Assembly (NCBI RefSeq): GCF_000024405.1
Contig: NC_013517.1
Location: 806,001-870,000 of the forward strand
DNA: 64,000 nucleotides
Source: Sebaldella termitidis ATCC 33386
Lineage (GTDB): Bacteria > Fusobacteriota > Fusobacteriia > Fusobacteriales > Leptotrichiaceae
Direction: 5' to 3'
Part shown: piece by piece, positions 47,318-55,693 of the stretch
Layout of the letters: each line of letters starts with the position of its first letter
Numbering within the stretch: the stretch's first letter is position 1
Program-made: the position numbers and the translations under genes
Notes under the pieces: model-generated
What the model saw: only the letters and a program-made list of their open reading frames with translations
What the model was told of the DNA's origin: nothing
The model's database searches: none

Positions 47318-47575
47318 ATGGGAGCTTATGTTCAGTATATATATTTTTTACCATTAGTAGTAATGCTTGCTATAATTTTTTATTCAAGCAATAAAAGAAA
47401 AAAGGAACAGATGAAATTAATGGACGGCCTCAAAACCGGGGATAAAGTAGTAACAATAGGCGGGATAAAAGGAACAATAGTAAAGGTAAATGAAGAGGAT
47501 AATTCACTAGATATAAAAATCGACAACAATGCTAAAATGACTGTAATAAAATCAGCTATAGCTAGAAAAGGGTAA
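47318..47575 (+). CDS. yajC: Preprotein translocase subunit YajC
   Basis: A small inner-membrane accessory subunit of SecDF-YajC, 85 residues. One transmembrane helix (FLPLVVMLAIIFYSSNKRKKEQ, about residues 10-25) is followed by the cytoplasmic domain LMDGLKTGDKVVTIGGIKGTIVKV, which is the family signature. No secD or secF follows, which is unlike many bacteria; here a cell-wall amidase follows instead. Confidence 0.93.
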   Translation: MGAYVQYIYFLPLVVMLAIIFYSSNKRKKEQMKLMDGLKTGDKVVTIGGIKGTIVKVNEEDNSLDIKIDNNAKMTVIKSAIARKG

Positions 47576-47598
47576 ATAATTATAAGGAGTAATGAGTA

Positions 47599-48615
47599 AT
47601 GAAAAAAATAGTTATATTAATGTCAATTATTTTATTTAGTTTTACACTGTTAGGTGAAACTTTAGACAGAACTACATATAAATCGGGGTCTTATTCTATA
47701 TTTTTTAAGGAAAGAAGAGTCCCGCAGTATAAAACCAGATATGATAAAGGGCAGGATGCATTAGTAATAGAGTTTTCCAATTCTACAATAAGCAGAACAG
47801 TACCGAATACACTAAATGTAGACGATAAATTCGTAGATACAGTAGCTATGAGTACTTTAAATAATACAGTCAGTACGACTATATATCTTGCAAGAGGAGT
47901 GGACTATAAAGTTGCAGCTTCCGGCGGAGAATTAAGAGTAACACTGACTAAGTCAACAACAGCCAAAAAGAAATATACCATAATAGTAGATGCCGGTCAT
48001 GGGGGAAAAGATTCAGGTGCTACAGGAAACGGATACAGGGAAAAGGATATAGCTCTGGATGTGGCGAAATATCTTGCCAGTGAATTAAGAAACGACTATA
48101 AGGTAATTTTGACAAGAGACAGTGATGTATTTATACCTCTTGGTGAAAGAGCAGAAATAGGTAATGATGCTAATGCTGATTTCTTTATAAGTATTCATTT
48201 GAATTCCGCTTCAAACAGTTCAGGTAACGGGTCAGAAGTATTTTACTACTCAAAAAAAGAATCATCATACGCAGCTGAGGTAGCTAAGTTTGAGAACAGT
48301 GTGGATTCTAAGTACGGAGTAACGGAACCTGTCTCGGATTTTATTTTAAATGATATATTTTACAGGGCAAACCAGCAAAAAAGTGCTGCTGTGGCAACAG
48401 ATGTACTGGATAATATAGTAGGGGATATAGGATTAAGAAAAAGAGGCGTTTTTGGAGCTAATTTTGCAGTATTAAGAGGAAGCAAATCACCTTCGATACT
48501 GGTTGAAATAGGATTTATATCTAATTCCGGAGATATGTCATATTTTGGGAATGATTATTATAAGAGGGTAGTAGCTAAATCTATAGCTGAAGGTGTCAGA
48601 AAACACTTTTATTAG
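47599..48615 (+). CDS. N-acetylmuramoyl-L-alanine amidase (Amidase_3)
   Basis: A zinc amidase that cuts the bond between MurNAc and the stem peptide, active in the periplasm. The 338-residue protein has a signal peptide (KIVILMSIILFSFTLLGE), an AMIN-like beta domain (about 25-120) for envelope targeting, and a catalytic domain with zinc ligands H134 in DAGHGGKDSG, E148 in YREKD and H200 in SIHLNS, plus ILVEIGFISN near the end with the catalytic glutamate. AmiC-type cell separation is the likely job. The next gene is a GerMN-like protein. Confidence 0.92.
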   Translation: MKKIVILMSIILFSFTLLGETLDRTTYKSGSYSIFFKERRVPQYKTRYDKGQDALVIEFSNSTISRTVPNTLNVDDKFVDTVAMSTLNNTVSTTIYLARGVDYKVAASGGELRVTLTKSTTAKKKYTIIVDAGHGGKDSGATGNGYREKDIALDVAKYLASELRNDYKVILTRDSDVFIPLGERAEIGNDANADFFISIHLNSASNSSGNGSEVFYYSKKESSYAAEVAKFENSVDSKYGVTEPVSDFILNDIFYRANQQKSAAVATDVLDNIVGDIGLRKRGVFGANFAVLRGSKSPSILVEIGFISNSGDMSYFGNDYYKRVVAKSIAEGVRKHFY

Positions 48616-48630
48616 AAGGAGTAAAGGTTC

Positions 48631-49134
48631 ATGGATATTAAGAAGATTCTGGCCGGTAGTAAATTTGTTATATTTATGCTGATTCTGGCTGTAATAGTAG
48701 GAATTTTATCTTACCGGGATTCTAAGGTAGATATAAAAACAATAAAAAAAGTAGATGTAAAAACTTCTTCTGATCAGGAAGATATACAGACTAAAATGGA
48801 ACAGATAAGTTTTTATTTCTATAATCCGGCAACAAATGTTATAGAACAGACTACAAACGGGATAGAAAGTAAAAGAACCATAGTAGAAGGTGACTATGTG
48901 GAACAGATAATATTAAAATCACCGTTTGTACCAAAAGAGGTAAAGTTTCTTAGTGCTTACAGAATAGAAAACGGAAAGAAAGAAATAATCATATTCAATT
49001 CGGATCTTAGAAGCCTTAAAGCAACTAATGAAACACTGTATAACGGATTTGTAGAATCTATAAAAAGAACGATTTCGGAAAAATTCAATATACAGGAAGT
49101 AGTAGTTCAGATTGACGGAGATTCTATATTATAA
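48631..49134 (+). CDS. GerMN-domain-like membrane-anchored protein
   Basis: A 167-residue protein with an N-terminal membrane anchor (FVIFMLILAVIVGILSYR, about 12-30) and a periplasmic domain. The order of blocks, ISFYFYNPATNVIEQ, VEGDYVEQIILKSPFVP, EIIIFNSDLRSL, and TISEKFNIQEVVVQIDGDSI, fits the GerMN fold found in spore-germination and envelope proteins. The match is judged by pattern only and is moderate. It follows the amidase by 15 bases, so a role in envelope or peptidoglycan is likely. No spore formation is implied. Confidence 0.6.
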   Translation: MDIKKILAGSKFVIFMLILAVIVGILSYRDSKVDIKTIKKVDVKTSSDQEDIQTKMEQISFYFYNPATNVIEQTTNGIESKRTIVEGDYVEQIILKSPFVPKEVKFLSAYRIENGKKEIIIFNSDLRSLKATNETLYNGFVESIKRTISEKFNIQEVVVQIDGDSIL

Positions 49135-49144
49135 GGTGATCATC

Positions 49145-49729
49145 ATGGAAATAAAAGAAATAAGTGAATATGTAAAAGCAAGACTGGATGAAAAGAGATA
49201 CAGTCACACAAAAAGAGTAGTGAAAAAAGCCAAACAACTGGCTAAATTATATAATGCACCTATTGACAAAGTCAAAATAGGTGCATATTTACATGATATA
49301 GCTAAATTTTATAAGGTAGAGGATATGGCAGAGCTGATAGGAAATAAGTATCCCGAGGTAAACCGGGAGGTCTACAGAAACGGACAGATACTTCACGGCT
49401 TTGCAGCTGCCGAAATAGCAGAAAGAGAACTCGGTATAGAGGATACAGAGATTTTGGATGCTATAAGATATCATACAGTAGGAAAAGAAAATATGTCACT
49501 GACAGCTAAAATAGTATATCTTGCAGATGCAATAGAAGATGCAAGAGACTGGTTCGGAGTAGTAAAGGCAAGGAAGCTTGCCGAAAAAAATATAGATACA
49601 GCTATAATTTATGAATTAGATAAAAAAATAGAGTATCTTATAAAAAAAGCATCTCTGATACATCCTAATACACTGGCTTTTAGAAATGATCTATTAACTA
49701 AAAAGAAAAAAGAGAGAGTAAAAATATGA
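49145..49729 (+). CDS. yqeK: HD-domain nucleotide hydrolase YqeK-like
   Basis: An HD-superfamily phosphohydrolase, 194 residues, of the YqeK group that cleaves diadenosine tetraphosphate symmetrically. Metal-binding residues are H21 in YSHTKRV, H50-D51 in AYLHDIAKF, a histidine in ILHGFAAAEI and another in IRYHTVG, then D in VYLADAIEDAR. I chose the ATG at 49145 behind AAGGTGATC; an in-frame upstream ATG at 49112 would overlap the preceding gene. The stop overlaps the rnr start as ATGA, showing coupling. Confidence 0.87.
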   Translation: MEIKEISEYVKARLDEKRYSHTKRVVKKAKQLAKLYNAPIDKVKIGAYLHDIAKFYKVEDMAELIGNKYPEVNREVYRNGQILHGFAAAEIAERELGIEDTEILDAIRYHTVGKENMSLTAKIVYLADAIEDARDWFGVVKARKLAEKNIDTAIIYELDKKIEYLIKKASLIHPNTLAFRNDLLTKKKKERVKI

Positions 49730-51813
49730 GAGAATTAAAAGATTTAAAAGAAATTTTAGAACATAGATCCTTGACTTACAATGAAATTGTCAGCAGTCTT
49801 GGATGGTCTAAAAAAAACAGAAAGAAAAATAAACAGATTCTGGAAGAATGGATAGACAGAGGTGAAATACTTCTGATAAAAAGCGGTAAATATACACTTC
49901 CTGAAAAAGAAGGGTATGTAAGAGGAGATATTTCTATTACAACTGGGAAATTCGGCTTTTTGGATCTGGAAGGGGAAAACAGCATATTTATTCCCGGGCC
50001 TTATTTAAAAGGAGCAATGAATGGTGATACTGTTCTTGTAAGAATTTTGAAGGAGGCTAAGTCGGGAAAGAGCAGAGAAGGTGAAGTATACAAAATAATC
50101 GAAAGATCCAAGAATGTGGTAATCGGTGTTTATCAGCAAAATGATAATTTTGGCTTTGTTCTGCCCAGAGAAGCAATGGGAAGGGATATTTATGTCAGTA
50201 AGAAAAAGATAAGAGGAGCTAAAAACGGTGACCTTGTTGCAGTAAAAATTTATTTTTGGGGAGACGAGGACAGAAAACCTGAAGGTGAAATAATAAGTAT
50301 TCTGGGGGATCCGCATAATACAGAAGCCCTTATAAATGCCATTCTTATTAATAACGGAGTAAGTGAGGAATTTTCCGAGGAGATAGAAGAGGAGCTGGCA
50401 AGAGTCACAAAAGTAGAAGCCTCTGATCTGAAAGGAAGAAAGGATCTTAGAGATTTTGATATCATAACAATAGACGGTTCTGATGCAAAAGATCTGGATG
50501 ATGCTGTATATGTAAAAAAATCTTCTGAGGGCTTTAAGCTGATAGTAAGTATAGCTGATGTTTCTCACTATGTAAAAGAAAAAACAAAACTGGATGAGGA
50601 AGCTTTAAAGAGAGGTAATTCGATATATCTGGTAGACAGAGTAATACCGATGCTGCCGAGAAAGCTTTCCAATGATCTGTGTTCACTTAATCCTAATGAG
50701 GATAAGCTGGCTTTTTCTGCTGAAATAGACTTTGATCACAGCGGAAAAGTAGTAAAAAATGACTTTTACAAGTCTGTAATCAAATCAAAGCACAGAATGA
50801 CATATTCAAAGGTAAATGAAATCATAGCAGAATCTGAAGAAGCAAATGCAGAATATCAGGACATAAAAGAAATGATTTCTGAAATGCTTGAGTTATCAAA
50901 TCTTTTGAGGGAAACTAAAAAAAGAAGAGGAAGTATAGATTTTGAGCTTCCTGAAATAAAAGTGGTATTAAATGATGACAAAAGCGTAAAAGATATAGAA
51001 CTGCGAAAAAGAGGAGAATCTGAGAGAATAATAGAGGATTTTATGGTTGCGGCTAATGAGGCTGTGGCTGAAAAATTATTCTGGGAAGAAATTCCTGCTA
51101 TATACCGGGTTCATGAGGATCCTGACAAGGAAAAAATAAAAACATTAAACGACACACTGATAAAATTCGGGGTTCATCTGAAAAATCTGGAAGATATTCA
51201 TCCCGGAAAATTTCAGACTATAATAGAAAAGACAAAAGATCTTGATGAGGGCTATCTGATACATAAGCTGATATTAAGAGCAATGCAGAGAGCAAGATAT
51301 AATAATAAGAATCTGGGACATTTCGGCTTATCATCGAAGTTTTATCTGCATTTTACATCACCGATAAGAAGATATTCCGATCTGATAGTGCACAGAGTAC
51401 TTGGGAAATCTTTGGAAAAATTCATAAAAGAAAAGGAAAAAGAAGAAATGCTTTCTAAATATGAAGTAATTTCTAAGCATATTTCCAAGACTGAAAGAGA
51501 TGCGGACAGAATGGAAGAGGAAAGTGTAAAAATAAAACTCATTGAATATATGCAGGATAAAGTCGGAGAAGTATTTGTAGCAAGAATAAGCGGAATGAAT
51601 AAAAGCAAGATATTTATGGAACTGGAAAATCATGTGGAAGTAGTTTATAATATACATAGCGAACAGGATGACTATTTGTATGACGAAGAAAATTACAAAA
51701 TGATAAATACGCATAACGGTTTGGAATATACAATGGGAAATACATTAAAAGTACTTGTAACAAATGCTAGTTTTGAAAAAATGGAAATAGAAGTAATTCC
51801 ATATAAGGAATAA
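49726..51813 (+). CDS. rnr: Ribonuclease R
   Basis: A processive 3'-5' exoribonuclease that degrades structured RNA and, with tmRNA-SmpB, defective mRNA. The 695-residue protein has an N-terminal helix-turn-helix (about 1-60), two cold-shock domains (GYVRGDISITTGKFGFLDLE and GVYQQNDNFGFVLPRE), the RNB catalytic domain with FDIITIDGSDAKDLDDAVYV, carrying the metal-binding aspartates, and ERDADRMEEES, and a C-terminal S1 domain (GEVFVARISGMNKSKIFMELENHVEG-like). It is close to smpB in the same direction, matching their joint role. Confidence 0.95.
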   Translation: MRELKDLKEILEHRSLTYNEIVSSLGWSKKNRKKNKQILEEWIDRGEILLIKSGKYTLPEKEGYVRGDISITTGKFGFLDLEGENSIFIPGPYLKGAMNGDTVLVRILKEAKSGKSREGEVYKIIERSKNVVIGVYQQNDNFGFVLPREAMGRDIYVSKKKIRGAKNGDLVAVKIYFWGDEDRKPEGEIISILGDPHNTEALINAILINNGVSEEFSEEIEEELARVTKVEASDLKGRKDLRDFDIITIDGSDAKDLDDAVYVKKSSEGFKLIVSIADVSHYVKEKTKLDEEALKRGNSIYLVDRVIPMLPRKLSNDLCSLNPNEDKLAFSAEIDFDHSGKVVKNDFYKSVIKSKHRMTYSKVNEIIAESEEANAEYQDIKEMISEMLELSNLLRETKKRRGSIDFELPEIKVVLNDDKSVKDIELRKRGESERIIEDFMVAANEAVAEKLFWEEIPAIYRVHEDPDKEKIKTLNDTLIKFGVHLKNLEDIHPGKFQTIIEKTKDLDEGYLIHKLILRAMQRARYNNKNLGHFGLSSKFYLHFTSPIRRYSDLIVHRVLGKSLEKFIKEKEKEEMLSKYEVISKHISKTERDADRMEEESVKIKLIEYMQDKVGEVFVARISGMNKSKIFMELENHVEVVYNIHSEQDDYLYDEENYKMINTHNGLEYTMGNTLKVLVTNASFEKMEIEVIPYKE

Positions 51814-51837
51814 TTTTTTGGAAGGAAAGGTGAAAAT

Positions 51838-52419
51838 ATGAAAAAGCTAATTTTTACATTGTTTATATTGATTTTTACACTGGGGTTTACTGAAAATGTA
51901 TTGGATGAAGTAAATACGCTGGAGACACTGCCTGAGGATTCTGCAATAAAACAGGAAGAAACTGCGGCTCCAAAAGCTACACCAAGAACTACTCCTAAAA
52001 CGACTAAAACAACACCAAAAACAACAACAAAGGAAACAATGCCTGAAGAACCAAAAGGCGATAAAGCAGTCACTACAAAAGTTACACTTAAATTAAAAAT
52101 AAGTAGAAATATTCCTGCTATAAAAAACGGAGATGCAGCAGTAACAGTATTTGAATATGATCCTTTACTTGCAGATTATCCGGCTGATGAGGTATTCTAT
52201 AATGATTATTCCATAAAGCATGCTGGGAGGGCGGATACTCTAAAAACATTCAGCTTTAATATAAAAAGAACCAAAGGGAAAAAATATTATGCAGTAATAG
52301 AGGTAATAGACAATAAAACTCTGGATGTATACAGAGCTAAAAGTACAAAGGATGATATAGGAAGAATTCTTGAGTCTGATGTGGCAGGGCAGATATTTGT
52401 GGTTGACGATGAAGAATAG
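51838..52419 (+). CDS. Secreted protein with Thr/Pro-rich linker, function unknown
   Basis: A 193-residue protein: signal peptide (KKLIFTLFILIFTLGFT, residues 2-18), a Thr/Pro/Lys-rich low-complexity linker at about 43-78 (TPRTTPKTTKTTPKTT), then a C-terminal domain of about 110 residues (VTLKLKISRNIPAIKNGDAAVTVFEYDPLLADYPADEVFYND, KKYYAVIEVIDNKTLDVYRAKS). The linker suggests the domain is held away from the membrane or wall. It sits between rnr and smpB, an odd place for an envelope protein. No family recognised. Confidence 0.7.
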   Translation: MKKLIFTLFILIFTLGFTENVLDEVNTLETLPEDSAIKQEETAAPKATPRTTPKTTKTTPKTTTKETMPEEPKGDKAVTTKVTLKLKISRNIPAIKNGDAAVTVFEYDPLLADYPADEVFYNDYSIKHAGRADTLKTFSFNIKRTKGKKYYAVIEVIDNKTLDVYRAKSTKDDIGRILESDVAGQIFVVDDEE

Positions 52420-52428
52420 GAGAATATT

Positions 52429-52875
52429 ATGAATATAGCACGAAACAAAAAAGCCTTTCATGATTATTTTATAGAAGAAAAACTGGAAGCAGGAATAGAG
52501 CTTCACGGTACAGAAGTAAAATCCATAAAAAACGGAAAAGTAAGCATAAAAGAAAGTTTCATCAGAATAATAAAAAATGAAGTTTTTATTATGAATATGC
52601 ATGTAAGTAATTATGAATTCGGTAATATAAATAATCTTCCGGAAACAAGAGTGCGAAAACTGCTTCTTCACAGAAAAGAGATAGAAAAATTAATGGGCAA
52701 AATAGCTGAAAAGGGCTATACTCTGATTCCTCTTAACATATATACCAAAAATAGACTGGTAAAGGTGGAGATGGGGCTGGCCAAGGGTAAGAAGCTTTAT
52801 GATAAAAGGGAAGATCTGAAAAGAAAAGATCAGAAGAGAGATATAGAAAGATCAATAAAAGATTTTAACAGATAA
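52429..52875 (+). CDS. smpB: SsrA-binding protein SmpB
   Basis: Binds tmRNA and carries it to stalled ribosomes for trans-translation. The 148-residue protein has [41 protein letters not shown] (the oligonucleotide-binding fold) and the [13 protein letters not shown] block. The basic tail [25 protein letters not shown] enters the decoding site. Length is typical. It lies nine bases after the previous gene. The tmRNA gene itself was not seen nearby. Confidence 0.96.
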   Translation: MNIARNKKAFHDYFIEEKLEAGIELHGTEVKSIKNGKVSIKESFIRIIKNEVFIMNMHVSNYEFGNINNLPETRVRKLLLHRKEIEKLMGKIAEKGYTLIPLNIYTKNRLVKVEMGLAKGKKLYDKREDLKRKDQKRDIERSIKDFNR

Positions 52876-52903
52876 ATATTACAGCTTTTGCAGTAAAAAT
52901 ACA

Positions 52904-52947
52904 GGGACTTTCGGTTATATGGAGATATATGAAGAAAGTTCCGTTTT
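52904..52947 (+). terminator. Terminator-like hairpin after smpB
   Basis: GGGACTTTC (52904-52912) pairs with GAAAGTTCC (52934-52942) with one G-U pair, followed by G and five T residues. Confidence 0.65.
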
Positions 52948-53035
52948 TAAAAATGGAGAAAATATTGAAAAGCTCATAAAATTACAGAAATACACATGAT
53001 TCAAATTAATAAAAAAATATTAAGGAGATGAAAAT

Positions 53036-53950
53036 ATGAAAAAAATTGCTGTTGGAAACATGTTTGACGGGACGGAAGTGTCTTTGGGGTGTATGAGAAT
53101 GAAAGCACTGTCTGTTTCTGATGTGGAAAATATAGTTGGTGTAGCAATGGAGCAGGGTATTACATATTTTGACCATGCAGATATCTACGGGGATGGAAAA
53201 TCAGAGGAAATATTCGGGCAGGCTTCAAAAAATCTCGGTTTAAAAAGGGACGAGATAATACTGCAGACTAAATGCGGAATTAGAAAAGGATTTTTTGATT
53301 TTTCCAAGGAGCATATAATCTCATCTGTGGAAAAAAGTCTGAAAAGACTTCAGGCAGATTATGTAGATGTTCTGCTTCTTCACAGACCTGATACTCTTGT
53401 AGAACCCGAAGAAGTAGCACAAGCTTTTGATACTCTGTATCAAAGCGGAAAGGTAAAATATTTCGGAGTAAGTAACCATAATCCTTATCAGATAGAACTG
53501 CTTCAAAAATTTTTGAAACATAAAATAGTGATAAATCAGATGCAGTTTGGAATAATGCATACAGTTATGATAGATGCAGGAATAAATGTAAATATGTATA
53601 ATAATGACTCTGTTATGAGAGACGGGGGTACGCTCGATTACTGCAGGCTGAAAGATATCACAATACAGGCTTGGTCTCCATATCAATATGGTTTTTTTGA
53701 AGGAGTATTTCTGGATAATGAAAAATTTTCTACACTGAATAATGTAATAGACAGAATTGCCAAAGAAAAAGGGGTCTCTAATGTAACAATAGCAACAGCA
53801 TGGATCTTAAGACATCCGGCAAAAATGCAGGTAGTAGTTGGTACTATGAATAAAGAGAGACTAAAAGAAATAGCAAAAGCAAGCAATGTAGAATTAAGCC
53901 GTGAAGAGTGGTATGAAATTTATACAGCCGCAGGACATGCTTTACCATAA
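53036..53950 (+). CDS. Aldo/keto reductase (YdhF-like)
   Basis: An NAD(P)H-dependent carbonyl reductase of 304 residues with a TIM-barrel. The catalytic tetrad is visible: D and Y in YFDHADIYGDGKSEEIFGQA, K in ILQTKCGI, H in VLLLHRPD. Other family parts are KYFGVSNHNPYQIELLQ, WSPYQYG and VTIATAWILRHPAKMQVVVGTMNKERLKEI. The subgroup resembles E. coli YdhF. The physiological substrate is unknown. The start has AAGGAGATG. Confidence 0.92.
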   Translation: MKKIAVGNMFDGTEVSLGCMRMKALSVSDVENIVGVAMEQGITYFDHADIYGDGKSEEIFGQASKNLGLKRDEIILQTKCGIRKGFFDFSKEHIISSVEKSLKRLQADYVDVLLLHRPDTLVEPEEVAQAFDTLYQSGKVKYFGVSNHNPYQIELLQKFLKHKIVINQMQFGIMHTVMIDAGINVNMYNNDSVMRDGGTLDYCRLKDITIQAWSPYQYGFFEGVFLDNEKFSTLNNVIDRIAKEKGVSNVTIATAWILRHPAKMQVVVGTMNKERLKEIAKASNVELSREEWYEIYTAAGHALP

Positions 53951-54021
53951 ATAATAAAATTGCAGAAAAATTATTTTTCTGATAAAAATGACAGAATAAT
54001 TTCGTAATTTAATAATTTATA

Positions 54022-54088
54022 AAAAAATAAGATTTAGCTGTGAAGTTTTCTTTTATAGAATACTCTCCAAACTTAAATCTTATTTTTT
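54022..54088. terminator. Bidirectional terminator between the reductase and marR genes
   Basis: A 15-bp inverted repeat, AAAAAATAAGATTTA (54022-54036) with TAAATCTTATTTTTT (54074-54088). A smaller perfect hairpin, CAGAAAAA / TTTTTCTG (53963-53981), precedes it. Confidence 0.8.
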
Positions 54089-54100
54089 GTTATCTGAACT

Positions 54101-54553
54101 CTAAATTTTTTCATTATCTTTTCTAAGCTCAGTAAGGAGCTCAAGAAAGAGTCTGTTTTTTTCAATATCTTCGAAAAAAAAGTTATCATCAACATTTTCC
54201 ACAGCGGGAATAGCAGCATAGATAGCCTCGGTTCCTTTGGGCGTAATAATAATTACATTGGCTCTGGTATCCTTGGGGTGTGGTTTTCTTGTGATATAAT
54301 TATTTTTTTCAAGAAGCCTCAATACACTTGAAACAGTCATTACATCGATAGAAGAAAAATCAGAAATTTCCTTTTGGGTAGCAGTCATATCATGCTCGCT
54401 TAATTCCTGTATAGTGGCAAGAATAACAAACTGAGTATGTGTGATTCCGATTTTATTAAGTGCTTCCTTGACCTTTCGCTGCCACAGGACAGAGACTCTC
54501 CAGAAGACAAGTCCTACACTTTGTTCACTATCATCAAATTTAGAAGTTTTCAT
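54101..54553 (-). CDS. MarR-family transcriptional regulator
   Basis: A 150-residue winged-helix dimeric repressor. Blocks are GITHTQFVILATIQELSEHDMTATQKEISDFSSIDVMTVSSVLRLLEKNNYITRKPHPKDTRANVIIITPKG, covering the recognition helix and wing. It sits four bases after the SRPBCC gene in one operon and probably represses its own operon through the palindrome at 55008-55041. The ligand is unknown. Confidence 0.92.
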   Translation of the reverse strand: MKTSKFDDSEQSVGLVFWRVSVLWQRKVKEALNKIGITHTQFVILATIQELSEHDMTATQKEISDFSSIDVMTVSSVLRLLEKNNYITRKPHPKDTRANVIIITPKGTEAIYAAIPAVENVDDNFFFEDIEKNRLFLELLTELRKDNEKI

Positions 54554-54557
54554 ATTT

Positions 54558-54983
54558 TTATCCTTTGCTTGAAAGTTTTATTAATTTCTCCATGCTGTCA
54601 GGTATATCTACAGTAAAGCTTTCTCCTATCTGTTCTGCTACCATATCAGCATTTTCACCTTTTATTATAACAGAATGTCTTAGAAAAAATCTATCATTTG
54701 TTTTCTTTTCAATAAAATGACCGACTATAATACTGACATTCAAAGGCTCAATAACTGTTTCATCAATAAAACATTTCTTTTCTTCCACTGTCGTCAGTGT
54801 GAAGTTCATAGGCTCCTGTCCCGTCATTGTCATAACTCCCTTTGTACCGGCAGTAAATTTACCGTCAATACTTATAGATCCTACCTCCTCATCCCATAAT
54901 TTCCAGTTTTCTACATTTGAATACAAATCCCACAGTCTGTCTATATCAATATTGCATTCTTTCTCATGAATATAAGTCCACAT
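54558..54983 (-). CDS. SRPBCC-fold (polyketide cyclase / START-like) protein
   Basis: A 141-residue protein of the SRPBCC superfamily, which binds small hydrophobic ligands in a deep cavity. WTYIHEKECNIDIDRLWDLYSNVENWKLWDEEVGSISIDGKFTAGTKGVMTM is the standard N-terminal pattern. The start has an AGGAGG site. Pairing with a MarR regulator suggests ligand detoxification or sensing, but no specific function can be assigned. Confidence 0.82.
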   Translation of the reverse strand: MWTYIHEKECNIDIDRLWDLYSNVENWKLWDEEVGSISIDGKFTAGTKGVMTMTGQEPMNFTLTTVEEKKCFIDETVIEPLNVSIIVGHFIEKKTNDRFFLRHSVIIKGENADMVAEQIGESFTVDIPDSMEKLIKLSSKG

Positions 54984-55007
54984 TTTCTTTCCTCCTAATT
55001 TAATAAG

Positions 55008-55041
55008 TATAATTATTATAAGTTAACTTATTATAATTATA
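55008..55041. promoter_or_regulatory. 34-bp near-perfect palindrome, likely MarR operator
   Basis: Two 17-base half-sites meet at 55024/55025 and differ from perfect symmetry at one position. The core is ATAAGTTAACTTAT (14 bases, fully symmetric). It covers the -10 and start of the minus-strand promoter, the usual site for MarR autoregulation. Confidence 0.75.
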
Positions 55042-55064
55042 TAGGAGATAAAATGAATTGTCAA
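55036..55064 (-). promoter_or_regulatory. Consensus promoter of the SRPBCC-marR operon (minus strand)
   Basis: On the minus strand, TTGACA (complement of 55059-55064), a 17-base spacer, TATAAT (complement of 55036-55041). Both hexamers are perfect consensus; such strength usually implies repression. Confidence 0.85.
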
Positions 55065-55071
55065 GAAAAAT

Positions 55072-55100
55072 TTGACTTTACTCAAAAAATATATTATTAT
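55072..55100 (+). promoter_or_regulatory. Promoter of the padR operon
   Basis: TTGACT (55072-55077), a 17-base spacer, TATTAT (55095-55100), about 28 bases before the padR ATG. Confidence 0.6.
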
Positions 55101-55127
55101 AAAATTGGAATATGAAAGGAGAATGGT

Positions 55128-55682
55128 ATGGCATTAAAGCATGGAATTTTAGGATTATTAAATTATGGAGATATGACAGGCTATGATTTGATGAAAATTT
55201 TTGAAAAATCACTTCATTATTTCTGGCATGTAAAAACAAGCCAGATATATCTGGAGCTGGATAATATGACAAAATCAGGACTTGTGGTTTTCAGGAAAGA
55301 AATACAGGAGAGCCGTCCCAATAAAAATATATTTATGATAACGGAAAAAGGGAAGGATGAGCTGAGAAAATGGCTGTCACATTATGATATGAAAAAATCT
55401 TTTAATATGAAAAATGAATTTTTAATGATCATATTTTTTCTGAATGAACTTCCTAAAGAAGAAGCATTGAGGATACTTGAGGAATATAAAGAACAGTGCA
55501 TGAAGGAGAAGGATTCTCTTATGGATGCAAATGAAACAGTACAAACATTCAAGGATATATACAGTGTTAATAAAAAAGACCATATTTTTTGGCAGCTGAC
55601 GGTAAAACACGGGGAATTATGCTATGAGGCATGTCTGAAATGGGCTGATTATGCTATTGAAGTAATAAAAAATAAATTGTGA
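55128..55682 (+). CDS. PadR-family transcriptional regulator
   Basis: A 184-residue regulator. The N-terminal winged helix is MALKHGILGLLNYGDMTGYDLMKIFEKSLHYFWHVKTSQIYLELDNMTKSGLV, and a helical dimerisation domain (Vir_act_alpha_C type) fills the rest. It heads a short operon with two flavodoxin-fold proteins, which it probably controls. The flavoprotein link suggests response to quinones or phenolics; that is inference. Confidence 0.9.
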   Translation: MALKHGILGLLNYGDMTGYDLMKIFEKSLHYFWHVKTSQIYLELDNMTKSGLVVFRKEIQESRPNKNIFMITEKGKDELRKWLSHYDMKKSFNMKNEFLMIIFFLNELPKEEALRILEEYKEQCMKEKDSLMDANETVQTFKDIYSVNKKDHIFWQLTVKHGELCYEACLKWADYAIEVIKNKL

Positions 55683-55693
55683 CAGGAGGAGAA

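Noticed and set aside
52876-53000. Short ORF after smpB (ATG at 52919, 26 codons)
   Set aside because: No ribosome site, and it coincides with the terminator-like hairpin 52904-52947. It could be a fragment of a decayed gene, but there is no support.
52429-53035. tmRNA gene near smpB
   Set aside because: No tRNA-like ends or tag-peptide frame could be seen in the flanking sequence.
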